NCBI GenBank assembly: GCA_949825065.1
Contig: OX463848.1
Span: 43,762,393 to 43,826,392, forward strand
Length of the DNA stretch: 64,000 bases
Source: Odontocerum albicorne
Lineage: Eukaryota; Arthropoda; Insecta; Trichoptera; Odontoceridae
Reading direction: 5' to 3'
The notes beneath the pieces were generated by a model that made no database searches, had not been told where the DNA came from, and saw only the letters and a list, made by a program, of their open reading frames with translations. The position numbers were made by a program, and so were the translations under genes. Below are positions 54,901-59,249 of the stretch, one piece after another (within the stretch, counting starts at the first letter, position 1; each line of letters begins with the position of its first letter).

Positions 54901-56968
54901 TATCATTTATACATCGTCCTCTTTTACACTGGTTCAAAAATTGTTAGCTAAGTATTTAAAATTCGTTCAGTATCACGGACCCACAGATGCAAATTTCGAA
55001 TTATCTTCGGAGAGAATCCAAGTATTCCTCTCTCGCTCTCTTGTAATCAAAATTCAATTCGCGTATTCTTTCTTTGACGACAACCATCGTATGGGTTTTG
55101 GCCTATTTATACTATGACTAGTTGCAACCCGTGAAATATTCACGGAAGTAAAACAAATTCTACATTTATGAAAATATATTGTATATTCATAAATGTTAAA
55201 TTTGTTTATATATATATATATCATTTATACATCGTCCCCTTTTACACCGGTTCAAAAATTGTTAGCTAGGTATTTAAAATTCGTTCAGTTATCACGGACC
55301 CACCGAGATTCAAATTTCGAATTACTTTCGGAGAGAATCCAAGTATTCCTCTCTCGCTCTCTTGTATTCAAAATTCAATTCTCGTATTCTTTCTTTGACG
55401 ACAACCATCGTATGGGCTTTGGCCTATTTATACTATGATATGTTTACCAGACCTTGGAAAAGGATTGAGCGACTGAGGTTCTTGCCCCCAGACGCAATAT
55501 CTGAAAGACGCCAAAATGAATGATAAAAAAATGTAAAAACAAAATAAATGTAATAACATTTATTAATAACAAACAATGAAATACCATTGTAATAAACGTA
55601 TCGATGATATTGCAGCTTTTATAAATCGATTTTTTTTTACTATTTATATTTAAATTTTACCCACACATCCCGCCATTTTCCTGTCGGAGTACAGAGCGTC
55701 AAATTTTCCTATCTCGACACATATATTTCGCATCTTCTACGTTCAAACAGTTTCTCATACTACTCCTACGATTTATATATTTGTTTTGTTAATATTTCTT
55801 CATTCATTCATTCTACATGTCCAAATCATCGCAGAGTACTGTTCTTAATCTTACTCAACACATCAGTAGGTATTTAGTTCACATTCATCAATAAATACTT
55901 TATTCCATATTCTATCATACATTGTCCTCCCATGTACTCTACTCAGTGCACACAGTTCAACAACATTTATTCGTCTATATTGTTTATAGTCAAGGCATTA
56001 ACATTGTGGAGGTTTAAAGACATTGTATAATAATTTGTTTTATCAAATACTGTTTATTCCACTTTTTGTAACGGTATTACCCCTTCCCGTTTCAAGGATT
56101 TCACCTCATCATCAGGGGAGCACAAACATGACTGAATTATGTTCGAACTGTTACCAACATACACGCTTCTGACGGTAAACATTCGGATTGGGCACTGTGG
56201 GGGAAGGGAGGGAGGACACAACCTTGGCGAGCAGCAGCGAGATTCTTGGAGTATATGTGTTTGCCAGATGTTCACCCTGATGCACTGACTTAGAAATTTC
56301 TAGTGCCTCTAATCCGTCCATTTTAAATTGGACAGATTACGTATTATATCATAGTTTCATTCCTGGTTTTTTTTCCTTTCCACCATCCCTTCCTTTTCCT
56401 TTGATTGATGATATCTCACTTTATATGAAAAGGAACGTTTGGGTGATTGTCCGTCTTGGTGGGGTTTGTGGGCGTATGCTCACGTATGTGTTCATGGATT
56501 TCGTGGGGATGGATGGTCATTAGAAAAATGTTGCGACCATGTAACTTGCTTCATTTACTTTTGTCTAATTGGTTGTAAGAGATTGCCGAATGTCAATAAG
56601 CCCGCTAGATTGTGTTTGCAATAAAAGTGTGAAATAAAATAAAAACATTATCACCTAGAAGTGTTGTTTTCCTAAATACGTTACAGATGTCCAAGCCAAC
56701 GCGAACGAGCAATATTATTTTTTATGAATTTTTAAAAATATTTACCCAATCAATAAAAAGGTCGGCATTATGACAAGCAACGTCCAACAGGAACACTGTG
56801 TGGTGGGCATCAGAAGATGAAATAGGAAAATCAACCACGGAAGAGAGTACAGTTATTTCAACATGGATTCTTTCAAATATATTCCTCGACAGTCGAACTA
56901 TTCCTTCTGAAACATTTTTTATAAACTTTATACTGAATTGTCTTACTTGATCGCAATTGTACCGCGAA
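21701..56968 (-). CDS. Ir75: Ionotropic receptor, IR75 group (nine-exon gene model, 5' exon uncertain)
   Basis: Chemosensory ligand-gated cation channel subunit related to ionotropic glutamate receptors; IR75-group receptors act in olfactory neuron dendrites, typically for acids and amines, with an IR8a co-receptor (family knowledge). The nine exons listed separately join in phase through eight AG/GT introns and give about 630 residues without the first exon. In order: N-terminal region (1-220), S1 lobe (about 224-325, with TRSKFVFRQPKLSYMSN, a near-diagnostic IR75 block), TM1 (about 335-353), pore loop (about 370-385, ALGAMCQQG), TM2 with the SYSGNIVALLQSSS signature (about 398-422), S2 lobe (about 423-586), TM3 (about 588-607) and a short cytoplasmic tail. 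No frameshift or in-frame stop is seen, so the gene looks functional. Introns are very large and full of transposons, except intron 2 (303 bp). The IR identity is strong; the exact paralogue number is not. Confidence 0.9.
22095..22850. repeat. 49-bp tandem array with 352-bp higher-order period (IR intron 8)
   Basis: About 15 units of GAGAAATTCTACTATTAAGG, TAGTATTTACTCTGATGATG, GAAGAGTTC. A distinctive pair of variant units (AAGGTACAATAGTATT followed by AAGGTATTGTAGTATT) occurs at 22316 and again at 22668, so blocks of seven units were duplicated. Confidence 0.9.
22968..23207. mobile_element. Penelope-like terminal palindrome
   Basis: After the TTATAGTTAAGGCATTAACG lead, 23012-23105 and 23114-23207 are perfect inverted copies (94-bp arms, 8-bp spacer TTGTTTGC). 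Each arm holds the CTGAAGATGAGG ... TTGAAACCGG ... TACCGTC motif. Confidence 0.9.
23120..23164 (+). ncRNA. Hammerhead-ribozyme-like motif
   Basis: CTGAAGA, short stem AGG/CCT, TTGAAAC, then stem III CGGTA/TACCG around GGGTTA and a GTC cleavage triplet at 23162-23164. Penelope-like elements are known to carry minimal hammerheads. Stem I is not clear. Similar motifs: 24584-24628 (+), 26332-26376 (+), about 15450-15490 (-), 38787-38830 (-) and 56070-56120 (-). Confidence 0.45.
23480..23620 (+). pseudogene. RT 3' end remnant
   Basis: Reads VVEMRALRRIHGVAMYGRVW and NEVIRDECKLKADK, part of the RT family at 26445-26794. Confidence 0.45.
23838..24674 (+). mobile_element. Penelope-like element with inverted 278-bp arms around GIY-YIG
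   Basis: Left arm 23886-24163 and right arm 24394-24671 are inverted near-identical copies. Between and partly over the right arm lies the GIY-YIG frame at 24187-24459. The reverse transcriptase domain of Penelope is missing. Confidence 0.85.
24187..24459 (+). CDS. GIY-YIG endonuclease domain, Penelope-like
   Basis: A 90-residue frame: MYKLLCADCDNFYIGKTGRS, FEKRFREHQSAL, EMANHCHREN. The order C-x2-C-x3-FYIGKTGRS-F-RF-EH is that of the nickase domain of Penelope-like retroelements. It lacks any RT, so it cannot mobilise itself. The frame runs into the inverted arm and stops there. Confidence 0.8.
   Translation: MYKLLCADCDNFYIGKTGRSFEKRFREHQSALTNPLIYSEMANHCHRENHTFSIDDAKFLHTSGNGNKLDRLEALEISKSVYRSEHLLNS
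24938..25104 (-). CDS. Ir75: IR75 exon H (S2 lobe)
   Basis: Acceptor ATTTTTTAG|GGTCTT and donor ATTGG|GTAGTC; phase 0 in, phase 2 out. It encodes GLFAFHMEIGVGYKLVEEMF, a Cys-containing ENEKCGLQEIQ segment and SSFKEMISIG. The GTAGTC donor is a weaker consensus than the others, but phase and protein continuity with exon I support it. Confidence 0.88.
25131..25148 (+). mobile_element. Penelope-like element, left part, cut by RT insertion
   Basis: TTGTTTATAGTTAAGGCA, the usual element start; the rest continues at 26184-26430. Confidence 0.7.
25149..26183 (+). pseudogene. Non-LTR RT fragment with catalytic FADD motif, TAG inactivated
   Basis: Reads IRQGVRQGCSLSP, FNAYIQSAIDDL, RFADDIAMVAES (catalytic YxDD-type box), then the same C-terminal part as at 693-1432. 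TGG of the sister copy is TAG here at 25945, so the frame at 25324-25947 ends 70 residues early; the reading frame continues open to a stop at 26158. Flanked by TTAAGGCA on both sides, a target duplication in the Penelope repeat. Confidence 0.85.
26184..26430 (+). mobile_element. Penelope-like element, right part
   Basis: TTAAGGCATTAACGCTGTGG at the start, inverted motif pair (26250-26300 and 26332-26376) and an AAACAAATTACA end. Here the cleavage triplet is GTT. Confidence 0.75.
26445..26794 (+). pseudogene. Decayed RT 3' part
   Basis: Fragments LMYGRDT, VIETRALRRMHGV, RNEVIKDDWKLDVLRKI and MRGRGRPRKVWLDH appear in different frames. Same family as 23480, 42920, 43720, 48440 and 49381. Confidence 0.5.
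26795..26876 (+). mobile_element. Penelope-like 3' end fragment
   Basis: TGAAAGCCTTGAAACCGGTA to AAACAAATTACA; the BEL pol begins just after. The first codons of the long open frame lie in this piece. Confidence 0.7.
26935..29590 (+). CDS. BEL/Pao LTR retrotransposon pol (5' truncated, frame intact)
   Basis: Open for 912 residues from an ATG at 26852 that lies in foreign Penelope sequence; BEL homology begins near residue 25. In order: end of the RT with VDDILTG (about residues 46-52), the linker and RNase H region (HGFADASEAGYAAV, about 220), H2C2 zinc finger (HYHKIHCHPGADTL with CIRCFRC, about 530-570), integrase core with STDFAGPF (D, about 600), RSDCGTNY (D, about 666) and GGLHETAVKS (E, about 719), and a C-terminal WLSPSSPPQIGELVLIKEDN module. 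Gag, protease and most of the RT are missing. The stop lies inside the LTR, as in this family. Sense of the frame suggests a young insertion. Confidence 0.93.
29563..29992 (+). repeat. BEL/Pao 3' LTR
   Basis: Starts TGTTCACGCC and ends AAGCCAAACCA, 430 bp. The start and end match the solo LTR at 39166-39615 (TGTTCACGCC..., ...CGCTTCACCA). ATTAAAAGG may be its TATA-like element. Confidence 0.8.
29998..30265 (-). repeat. Truncated BEL/Pao LTR in inverted orientation
   Basis: Reverse copy of the first 268 bp of the LTR at 29563, ending exactly at the LTR terminus (GGCGTGAACA). It stands head to head with the first LTR, 5 bp apart. A few differences show it is not an assembly echo of the identical copy. 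Confidence 0.85.
30270..31180 (-). mobile_element. mariner element, transposase decayed
   Basis: Perfect 23-bp inverted repeats (CCTTGATCAAAAAGTTTTAG plus GAC) flanked by TA. The minus strand retains MTSTVHQRVCIKFFVKNGF (N-terminus) and KIEYQRCFEDWIKRWRKCVA, VDGEYFEGDHIDF (C-terminus), with an internal deletion and frameshifts. Confidence 0.85.
31187..32040. other. Nothing recognised
   Basis: AT-rich intronic DNA without assigned repeat or frame. Confidence 0.4.
32045..32275 (+). pseudogene. Non-LTR RT C-terminal tail
   Basis: Reads RPSRGRPKNSWMAQCSKILQ, RNGLDESDNQNRRIYRQRTR, RADPNSLLRQ in broken frames. Related to 3186, 4316 and 33863. Confidence 0.6.
32474..32689. mobile_element. Short MITE with about 65-bp inverted repeats
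   Basis: CTATAGTTCGGAAATTCTAG at both ends in inverted order; subterminal CACAAATTTGCCCC and AACCTT also match the longer element at 12460-13043. Confidence 0.8.
32690..33420. other. Poly-T rich unassigned stretch
   Basis: Several T runs of 12-20 bases. No frame or repeat family was recognised. Confidence 0.4.
33514..33621 (-). CDS. Ir75: IR75 exon G (S2 lobe)
   Basis: A 108-bp exon, exactly 36 codons, phase 0 at both ends: acceptor TTGTTTAG|ACCGCG and donor CGGAAG|GTAAGA. It encodes TASEPVRKAIYTKKV and ETAKFISLEEGVRKLRK, which follow the FNRYYFS of exon F as in other IR75 proteins. It has no start codon and was found by following the receptor from exon to exon. Confidence 0.92.
33793..34400 (+). 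mobile_element. Penelope-like element with nested RT tail
   Basis: Starts TTTATAGTTTAAGGCATTAA and ends AAAAATAAATTACA. The motif at 34313 reads CTGAATA in place of CTGAAGA. An RT tail is inserted at 33863-34212. Confidence 0.75.
33863..34212 (+). pseudogene. Non-LTR RT C-terminal tail nested in Penelope element
   Basis: KMEERRLRWYGHVGRRAPDH, then after a frameshift VVQKDNLMQRHGLGDVVRD and RADPNSLRRQ. ACTATCAAG stands on both sides, a likely target duplication. Confidence 0.75.
34420..35246. other. Unassigned intronic DNA
   Basis: A dispersed repeat piece at 35030-35100 (GGAGCGCCCTTGGTGAGAGT) resembles one at 22895-22960. Nothing else was recognised. Confidence 0.4.
35855..36611 (+). mobile_element. 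Gypsy deletion derivative: LTR start, pol end, full 3' LTR
   Basis: Begins with 41 bp of 5' LTR (TGTAGGGAATACCGTCGTCC), jumps to the last 68 codons of pol (35898-36104), then AGGAGGGGAG polypurine tract and a full LTR from about 36140 to 36611. Target duplication ACAG at 35851-35854 and 36612-36615. Confidence 0.88.
35898..36104 (+). pseudogene. Gypsy pol C-terminal end
   Basis: FTLQLPGRVVNVSMDRLKPA followed by CYITRSGRKVKGPVRFA and stop. The RLKPA and R-S-G-R-x-V pattern is the usual end of Ty3/Gypsy pol after the integrase. No catalytic domain is present. Confidence 0.8.
36703..36890 (-). CDS. Ir75: IR75 exon F (TM2 and start of S2)
   Basis: Acceptor TTGTTCAG|GTTTTG and donor TTCTCA|GTAAGT; phase 1 in, phase 0 out. 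It encodes the TM2 helix HLLFLSLMFLYTSYSGNIVA followed by LLQSSS and the start of the S2 lobe (FAVHDTVFNRYYFS). It lies 42 bp from the end of a piggyBac-type MITE in intron 6. Confidence 0.95.
37297..37412 (-). pseudogene. Copy of the signal-peptide exon without splice donor
   Basis: MLLSVAVCCFLGLVMHCEAL and the following EDQDLMQLQEET match the 60 kb exon with several amino acid changes. The donor GTATAT of the original is replaced by MITE sequence. TATAAAAG is kept at 37463-37470. Confidence 0.65.
37919..38544 (-). mobile_element. piggyBac-type MITE, copy F
   Basis: Full-length copy; TTAACCTTTCCC to GGAAGGGTTAA. It has a small insertion (CAATACAAATCAATACAC) near the left end, shared with the short end piece at 37232. 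Confidence 0.85.
38741..39165 (-). mobile_element. Penelope-like element, left part
   Basis: TTGTAATTTATTTTATCAAA lead, inverted motif at 38787-38830, decayed GIY-YIG edge. Cut by the BEL LTR at 39166; it resumes at 39616. Confidence 0.7.
39166..39615 (+). mobile_element. BEL/Pao solo LTR
   Basis: TGTTCACGCC to GCTTCACCA, 450 bp, flanked by TGAGG and TATGG (5 bp, one mismatch). It contains a local duplication of GGGCCGCTCTGT and CGTCGCTGCCGGC. It splits GATGAGGTGAAAG of the Penelope repeat. Confidence 0.8.
39616..39685 (+). mobile_element. Penelope-like element, right end
   Basis: GGTGAAAGCGTTGAAACCGG to GGAATAAACAGTG, the continuation of the copy at 38741. Confidence 0.7.
39686..40319. other. 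Nothing recognised
   Basis: AT-rich intronic DNA. Confidence 0.4.
40320..40475 (+). repeat. LINE-like 3' region fragment
   Basis: GCGGCCGGGTTCGCTCTCTA and GGGGGTTGTTACGAGATGAT match the repeat at 16895-17460. Confidence 0.45.
40502..41026 (+). mobile_element. Gypsy LTR with PBS and an inverted second LTR start
   Basis: LTR TGTGGGAACCACGG... ends CTAAA near 40965, followed by a primer-binding-site-like TGGTGACCCCGACGTG, then about 20 bp, then the first 28 bp of the LTR in reverse (…CGTGGTTCCCACA). AAGC stands on both outer sides (40498-40501 and 41027-41030). An internal segment (TAAACAAATTGTTTACCCAC) is duplicated within the LTR. Confidence 0.8.
41106..41405. repeat. 47-bp tandem array
   Basis: Six units of ATTCCTTGACTTTTGTCTTT, ACTCTATGGACATTTTCCAA, TAAAAAT. 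Confidence 0.9.
41406..42119. other. Nothing recognised
   Basis: AT-rich intronic DNA with random short frames. Confidence 0.4.
42128..42720. mobile_element. hAT-type MITE
   Basis: CAGCGGTCGACAAAC at the left, TTTTGCCGATCCCTG at the right; perfect 8-bp target duplication CTTTAAAG at 42120-42127 and 42721-42728. Confidence 0.88.
42920..43230 (+). pseudogene. Decayed RT 3' part
   Basis: Contains HRIQNEVIREECEVKADVL, GRGRPSKV-like GAGGAAGACCAAGTAAGG and TTGGACCAAGTG. Family of 26445-26794. Confidence 0.45.
43258..43460. repeat. 20-bp tandem array with palindromic core
   Basis: Ten units of AACAATATTGTTTCAACTCG; AACAATATTGTT is a perfect 12-bp palindrome. Confidence 0.92.
43720..43970 (+). pseudogene. 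Decayed RT 3' part
   Basis: The frame at 43685-43870 includes RERTNEKRLSKQLYRPNVSK and RGRLRKVLLDLMNILK, an RT end, then CTCTGTCTACCGCGACAGGG. Confidence 0.45.
44110..44190 (+). repeat. tRNA-derived SINE head
   Basis: GGCCTAGTTGGTAAAAACAC and GATTACGGGTTCGATTTTC act as A- and B-box look-alikes; same group as 1-56. Confidence 0.5.
44880..44945 (+). repeat. LINE 3' tail fragment
   Basis: GGCAATAAGCCCGCTAGTTT matches the tail at 19140-19200; it lies 26 bp from IR exon E. Confidence 0.45.
44972..45289 (-). CDS. Ir75: IR75 exon E (S1 end, TM1, pore loop)
   Basis: Acceptor GATCCGCAG|GTTCGC and donor CTTAAAG|GTAATT; phase 1 in, phase 1 out. It encodes SPLFLTADRVPVVDYVA, then KFVFRQPKLSYMSNVFLLPF, a leucine-rich TM1, a Ser-rich loop, and the pore segment DVILLALGAMCQQG. 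It is the best single marker of IR75 identity in the window. The region is GC-rich compared with its surroundings, as expected for an exon under constraint. Confidence 0.95.
45345..46078 (+). pseudogene. Non-LTR RT C-terminal pseudogene (IR intron 4)
   Basis: Three frames in order: NYNMKINKDKTKCMVAGREE (45405), KIFESPNIDINVKKNLVKTL with LLYGCETW and RLAAFEIWCYRRMARVHW (45596), QQRSSWIGHNIRHPGLLLTI and GRPRYSYMDQVIRDVRC (45836). One frameshift and one stop break it. It belongs to the RT type of 25149 but a different subfamily. Confidence 0.8.
46079..46540 (+). mobile_element. Harbinger-like element with intact MADF exon (5' truncated)
   Basis: Homologous to 11100-11956 without the nested LTR; ends GGTGTGGCCTCGGCCTTA. 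Left terminus missing where it joins the RT pseudogene. Confidence 0.55.
46221..46352 (+). CDS. MADF-like exon inside the Harbinger-like element
   Basis: Starts ATG in ATGGCGGAAG and reads MAEVLITAVYKREPLWNTSS, KLYKNVPVIKSLWNEVAQEV, NKDK, then donor AAGATAAG|GTAAGT. The L-x-x-x-V-Y-K-R-E-P-L-W...W-x-E-V-A pattern is the first helix pair of a MADF DNA-binding domain. The remaining exons were not found, so it is an orphan exon. Confidence 0.55.
46768..46955 (-). CDS. Ir75: IR75 exon D (start of S1 lobe)
   Basis: Acceptor ATTCCAG|AAACAAAG and donor ATCGGAG|GTGAGC; phase 2 in, phase 1 out. The spliced codon restores DYR-NKEIDTITKVNYVLTG, which fits the family closely. It ends in SGMIGELTAGRADIGG, the S1 motif that precedes the membrane segments in IRs and glutamate receptors. 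Confidence 0.92.
47068..48114 (-). mobile_element. hAT element with transposase C-terminal remnants
   Basis: CAGGGCTGTGGAGTCG at one end and CGACTCCACAGCCCTG-type sequence at the other, with simple GACTCC repeats behind both. Target duplications GTTACAGC and GTTTCAGC (one mismatch) at 47060-47067 and 48115-48122. Confidence 0.9.
47285..47866 (-). pseudogene. hAT transposase C-terminus, one in-frame stop
   Basis: Same frame throughout: RKKILLAGIYVNPMVRSIL, an acidic Ser-rich linker, a TAA at 47564, then MSKFKIEFYDALKIMENIDR, and the dimerisation region PPTQVSVERLFSALKIHNSD, LIEAMLFLRIN. The catalytic region and BED finger are missing. Confidence 0.85.
48440..48533 (+). pseudogene. Decayed RT 3' part, left of the LTR
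   Basis: ATCTTGATGTATGGAAGTGA and the following sequence match the RT family of 26445; it continues right of the LTR at 48970 (GTGCACTAAGAA). Confidence 0.45.
48534..48969 (+). mobile_element. Gypsy solo LTR
   Basis: TGTAGGGATCCACAGTCGTC to CATTTCCTAAA; target duplication CGTG at 48530-48533 and 48970-48973. Confidence 0.85.
49080..49380 (-). mobile_element. Gypsy LTR fragment, inverted
   Basis: Shares GATGAGGATTATCGTTGGTT and GATATGTCGCCGTCTCGTTT with the other LTRs; the 5' terminus is missing. Confidence 0.55.
49381..49680 (+). pseudogene. Decayed RT 3' part
   Basis: Frame 49482-49736: VRGRPIKKWLDQVNDILIER and SWMDVDEAKDRKFRRSVLSI; family of 26445-26794. Confidence 0.45.
49686..49756. 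repeat. GTAT/ATAC palindrome
   Basis: CATCATGTATGTATGTATGC and its reverse complement are joined at GCATCATGTATGTATGC; likely hairpin-forming microsatellite. Confidence 0.7.
49782..50054 (+). other. Unrecognised 90-residue open frame
   Basis: Hydrophobic but without family motif. In IR intron 3. Confidence 0.2.
50235..50770 (-). pseudogene. Jockey-like LINE RT fragment
   Basis: Minus strand: AQLQQNLDFLVSWSEQNHLL, then a stop, YTIQGVAVNRVSEFKDLGVT, FDVGLTFVNHASRLISFCYK, LIRTKLEYASTVWAPHQLKY. These are RT palm-end and thumb motifs of the Jockey/CR1-like LINEs. It contains a local inverted copy (50630-50710), and sits 50 bp downstream of IR exon C. Confidence 0.75.
50819..51002 (-). CDS. Ir75: IR75 exon C
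   Basis: Acceptor ATGACAG|TGTATAGG and donor GATTACAG|GTATCA; phase 1 in, phase 2 out. It encodes the IRRQDLHGAPLSVCYVLTNN block and HLQDYR, which leads into the S1 lobe in IR75 proteins. A charged stretch at its start (RRGARGKEHSEWETEDVQGK) is a variable linker. A Jockey-like RT fragment sits about 50 bp downstream, in intron 3. Confidence 0.88.
51046..51246 (+). mobile_element. piggyBac-type MITE fragment filling IR intron 2
   Basis: TTAACCCTCCCTGCCCTGTG to GAAAATCGGGAATAAATTA, then 59 bp to exon B. Right two-thirds of the element missing. Confidence 0.8.
51306..51567 (-). CDS. Ir75: IR75 exon B
   Basis: Acceptor TTTGCAG|GCTGATTCC and donor TATAAAG|GTAAAA on the minus strand; enters in phase 0 and leaves in phase 1 (87 codons plus one base). 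It encodes the N-terminal extracellular stretch with YRWVVIDS, PVPYLLWKLNLLTDSDV and WTQYK, all in the expected IR75 order. The intron to exon C is only 303 bp. Confidence 0.88.
51780..52330. repeat. 68-bp tandem array (IR intron 1)
   Basis: Eight units of AATCATATGAAGTGGTTACA, ATGCACATACTAATTACTCA, ATATGTGTAGTCTTATGTCT, CCATAAAA. Confidence 0.9.
52331..53740. other. Unassigned intronic DNA
   Basis: Contains a short region (53200-53470) that may be a decayed LINE but has no clear motif. A hAT-like end (CAGTGATGGGTAACC) lies at 53754-53768. Confidence 0.35.
53869..54477 (+). mobile_element. piggyBac-type MITE, copy H
   Basis: TTAATCCTTCCTTCCCTG to GGAAGGGAAAGGTTAA, 609 bp. Confidence 0.87.
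54815..55437. repeat. Two-unit direct duplication (about 312 bp each)
   Basis: 54815-55125 and 55126-55437 are about 92% alike by eye; both contain GTGAAATATTCACGG and TTTGGCCTATTTATACTATG. Confidence 0.85.
55976..56340 (-). mobile_element. Penelope-like element fragment
   Basis: TTTATAGTCAAGGCATTAAC lead, then the inverted motif at 56070-56120 with several changes, and the terminal region with ACTTAGAAATTTCTAG. Confidence 0.7.
56344..56640 (+). repeat. LINE 3' UTR and tail
   Basis: CATGTAACTTGCTTCATTTA and GTCAATAAGCCCGCTAGATT, ending GTGTGAAATAAAAT; 106 bp from IR exon A. Confidence 0.65.
56746..56968 (-). CDS. Ir75: IR75 exon A (first exon recognised with confidence)
   Basis: On the minus strand it ends ATTGATTGG|GTAAAT (phase 0) and encodes an N-terminal IR75 segment ending HHTVFLLDVACHNADLFIDW. 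I chose the 5' border at an AG just before TTCGCGG because the frame is open from there (CDQVRQFSIKFIKNVSEGIV resembles the family N-terminus) and a TGA lies immediately upstream. That start is phase 2. A stronger-looking acceptor (TGTTTCAG) at 56907-56908 would give a shorter exon, 56746-56906, with phase 1. The downstream joint to the next exon is certain; the upstream one is not. A TA-flanked MITE begins 8 bp upstream of the border. Confidence 0.75.
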
Positions 56969-56975
56969 CTTCATA

Positions 56976-57699
56976 ATTGAAGAGTATAACTCATAAACCA
57001 CTCAAGAGCCAAAAAATACGTGAAGAGTTATAAAGAAAAAATATGTGCGGTATTTGAGTAAACTGCTTGTGGAGATGTGCCCAGTGACATCTTTGGTTGT
57101 AAAACAGAATCACTTTTAGTTTGAATTCACATATTATATGCCAGGGGTGGGCATACATGAGGTCAACGAGAGCCACATTCTGGATTTTCGTAAATATAAA
57201 GAGCCACACCATAGTCACGTTCTCACGGAGTATTAAATACACTCATTCTGATTTATTACATATTCTACACAAATTTTAATTGCTATATTAAGTATAAAAA
57301 AGACACATATAAGAAAATATAAAAATAGCGCACAATACGGTTTGCGTGGTTTGCGCACCTAAAGAGGCAGGAGATGCGCGCGCACCCTACACATTGAAAT
57401 CACAGCACACACGTATACACCGATACTTGCGTCTTTGACAGTTGCATTCATGCATGCGCATCTTGTCACTTACAGCATTTAGAAAAGAAAATCGCGAAAA
57501 TACAAGTATAATGGGGATTAAAGTATCTATATTTTTATAAGATCCATTGGGAGCCGCATTTAACCCAACGAAGAGCCGCATTTGCCCATGCCTGTTATAT
57601 GCCATTTATGGGTATATTGTCGCTTGTTGATAGACTGTTTTTCCATTTAAAAAAATCGAAATATGGTTGTTATGTCGTTTATGAGTTTTACTCTTCAAT
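56976..57699. mobile_element. TA-flanked MITE next to IR exon A, with nested hAT
   Basis: ATTGAAGAGTATAACTCATA and its inverted partner (ending at 57699) with one mismatch; TA at 56974-56975 and 57700-57701. About 260 bp without the nested hAT. Confidence 0.8.
57142..57594. mobile_element. hAT-type MITE
   Basis: CAGGGGTGGGCATACATGAG to GCATTTGCCCATGCCTG; perfect duplication TTATATGC at 57134-57141 and 57595-57602. Opposite orientation to the copy at 18698. Confidence 0.9.
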
Positions 57700-57779
57700 T
57701 ATCAAAGGCAGGTAACCTAACAATCTGACTTGGTACACTTTCAAAATTAAATGCAAGCAAACCCTGTCGTCTCGTATAC

Positions 57780-58050
57780 ATATAAATAAATATACATAGG
57801 TTTATTGACAGCAACATAGTACGTATGAAATTGCACATACGAGTATATGTTAAGACAATGGCAAATAAAACACATTTGAGAGAGAAGCTATCAATTGGTC
57901 TGGGGTCAATCCCATAACATCTTCACAATCGAGATATACTCCCACCAATAGAGAGCAATCTCGGCCGCGAGGAAGTCAAATGTTTTTCAGTCCACATTCT
58001 TGAACACGTAAAATTTAATATAAAAATAATAATAATAAATAAGCAGGGAA
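57780..58050 (-). repeat. LINE-like 3' region fragment
   Basis: GGTTTATTGACAGCAACATA and CTCGGCCGCGAGG match the repeat at 16895-17460. Confidence 0.5.
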
Positions 58051-58054
58051 TACA

Positions 58055-58606
58055 ATTATCTTCTTCTTCGATGGCTCTACAACTCGTATCGGGCCTTGGC
58101 CTCTATCAATCTTCACCTCCAACTCCTCCTGTCTCCCAGCGCGACCTTTCAATCTGTCACTTGTAGTAGTTGGGCTGCGTCCTTTTTCCCCTCATCCTCC
58201 CATCGCAGCCTAGGTCTACCGACCTTTCTACTTCCGCCCGGATGTCCCTCAAGGATTCTCTAACGAACCCGTGATGACGGCATTCTCTGCATATGCCCAG
58301 CCCATCTCAGCCTGCTCAGTATGGCATGTACAGAGAGCCTGGGAGCTTTATAGATGTTATACAGCTCATCATTGTATCTTATTCTCCAGGTTTCGCCATC
58401 ATTCACGGGCCCCAGGATTTTCTTAACACTCTCCTCTCAAATGTGTCCAGCATCTCTGCGGTTCTTGCTGTCATCGTCCACGCTTCGCACCCGTATGTCA
58501 CTACTGTCCTAACTATTGTCTTGTATAGGGTGATTTTTGTTTTTCTGTGGACACTTCTTGATTTAAGCACTGGGAGAAGAGGGAAGAATGTTTTGTGGGA
58601 ACACAA
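58055..58606 (-). pseudogene. Non-LTR RT C-terminal fragment
   Basis: Minus strand: KITLYKTIVRTVVTYGCEAW, TAEMLDTFERRVLRK, then RLRWAGHMQRMPS and GRPRLRWEDE. It is the C-terminal end of a RTE-like RT protein; several stops. Confidence 0.7.
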
Positions 58607-58772
58607 TTATGAACTCAATAAATATGTACAAAAATGGTCGAAAGTATACATATAAATGCATACACAACCCCAGATTCAATTGACACAGAAAGAAAATAAA
58701 ATTTGAGTCCAATTTTTGACAAAACAGAGAAATAAACGAGAAAACAATTATTGATGGTGTTGATATTCAATT

Positions 58773-59232
58773 TGTAGGAACTACTATCGTCGCTGAATAT
58801 TGTCGTCACACACGGTCAACGACCGACGAAACGACCTTCGGATATGTCCAAAGGTCGCATACCAAAACATTGAAATTGTTTACCCACAAATACTATTTAC
58901 GATACATTCCACAGTAGAAAGAGAACGCATCACGCTGTTTCGTCGTTTTCGCCAACAAATTGTCTACCCACAATATTATTCGCGACGTCTGCAATATTTC
59001 AATCGACCATCTCTGCACGCACAGGAGTGAGATAAAAATATATTGCGGGCGCACTCCCGCGCCCGTTCTGAAATGTATAAATACCTACTTACCGATAAAT
59101 AAAGCATCATTAATCACTATTTATTATTCATTGATTCATTCACTCTCTGCTTCCGCATTGCTAATCGACGTATTTTATTTAAATACCAAACAATCAAAAT
59201 CATCATCGCGTCCTTCAAGGACATTCGCTAAA
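58773..59232 (+). mobile_element. Gypsy solo LTR
   Basis: TGTAGGAACTACTATCGTCG to ACATTCGCTAAA; target duplication AATT at 58769-58772 and 59233-59236. Confidence 0.87.
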
Positions 59233-59249
59233 AATTCATAGAACTTTTC

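Noticed and set aside
56746..56906. Shorter form of IR75 exon A using the TGTTTCAG acceptor
   Set aside because: The site is good, but the upstream frame is open to a Cys-containing segment like the family N-terminus, so the longer form was preferred. RNA data could reverse this.
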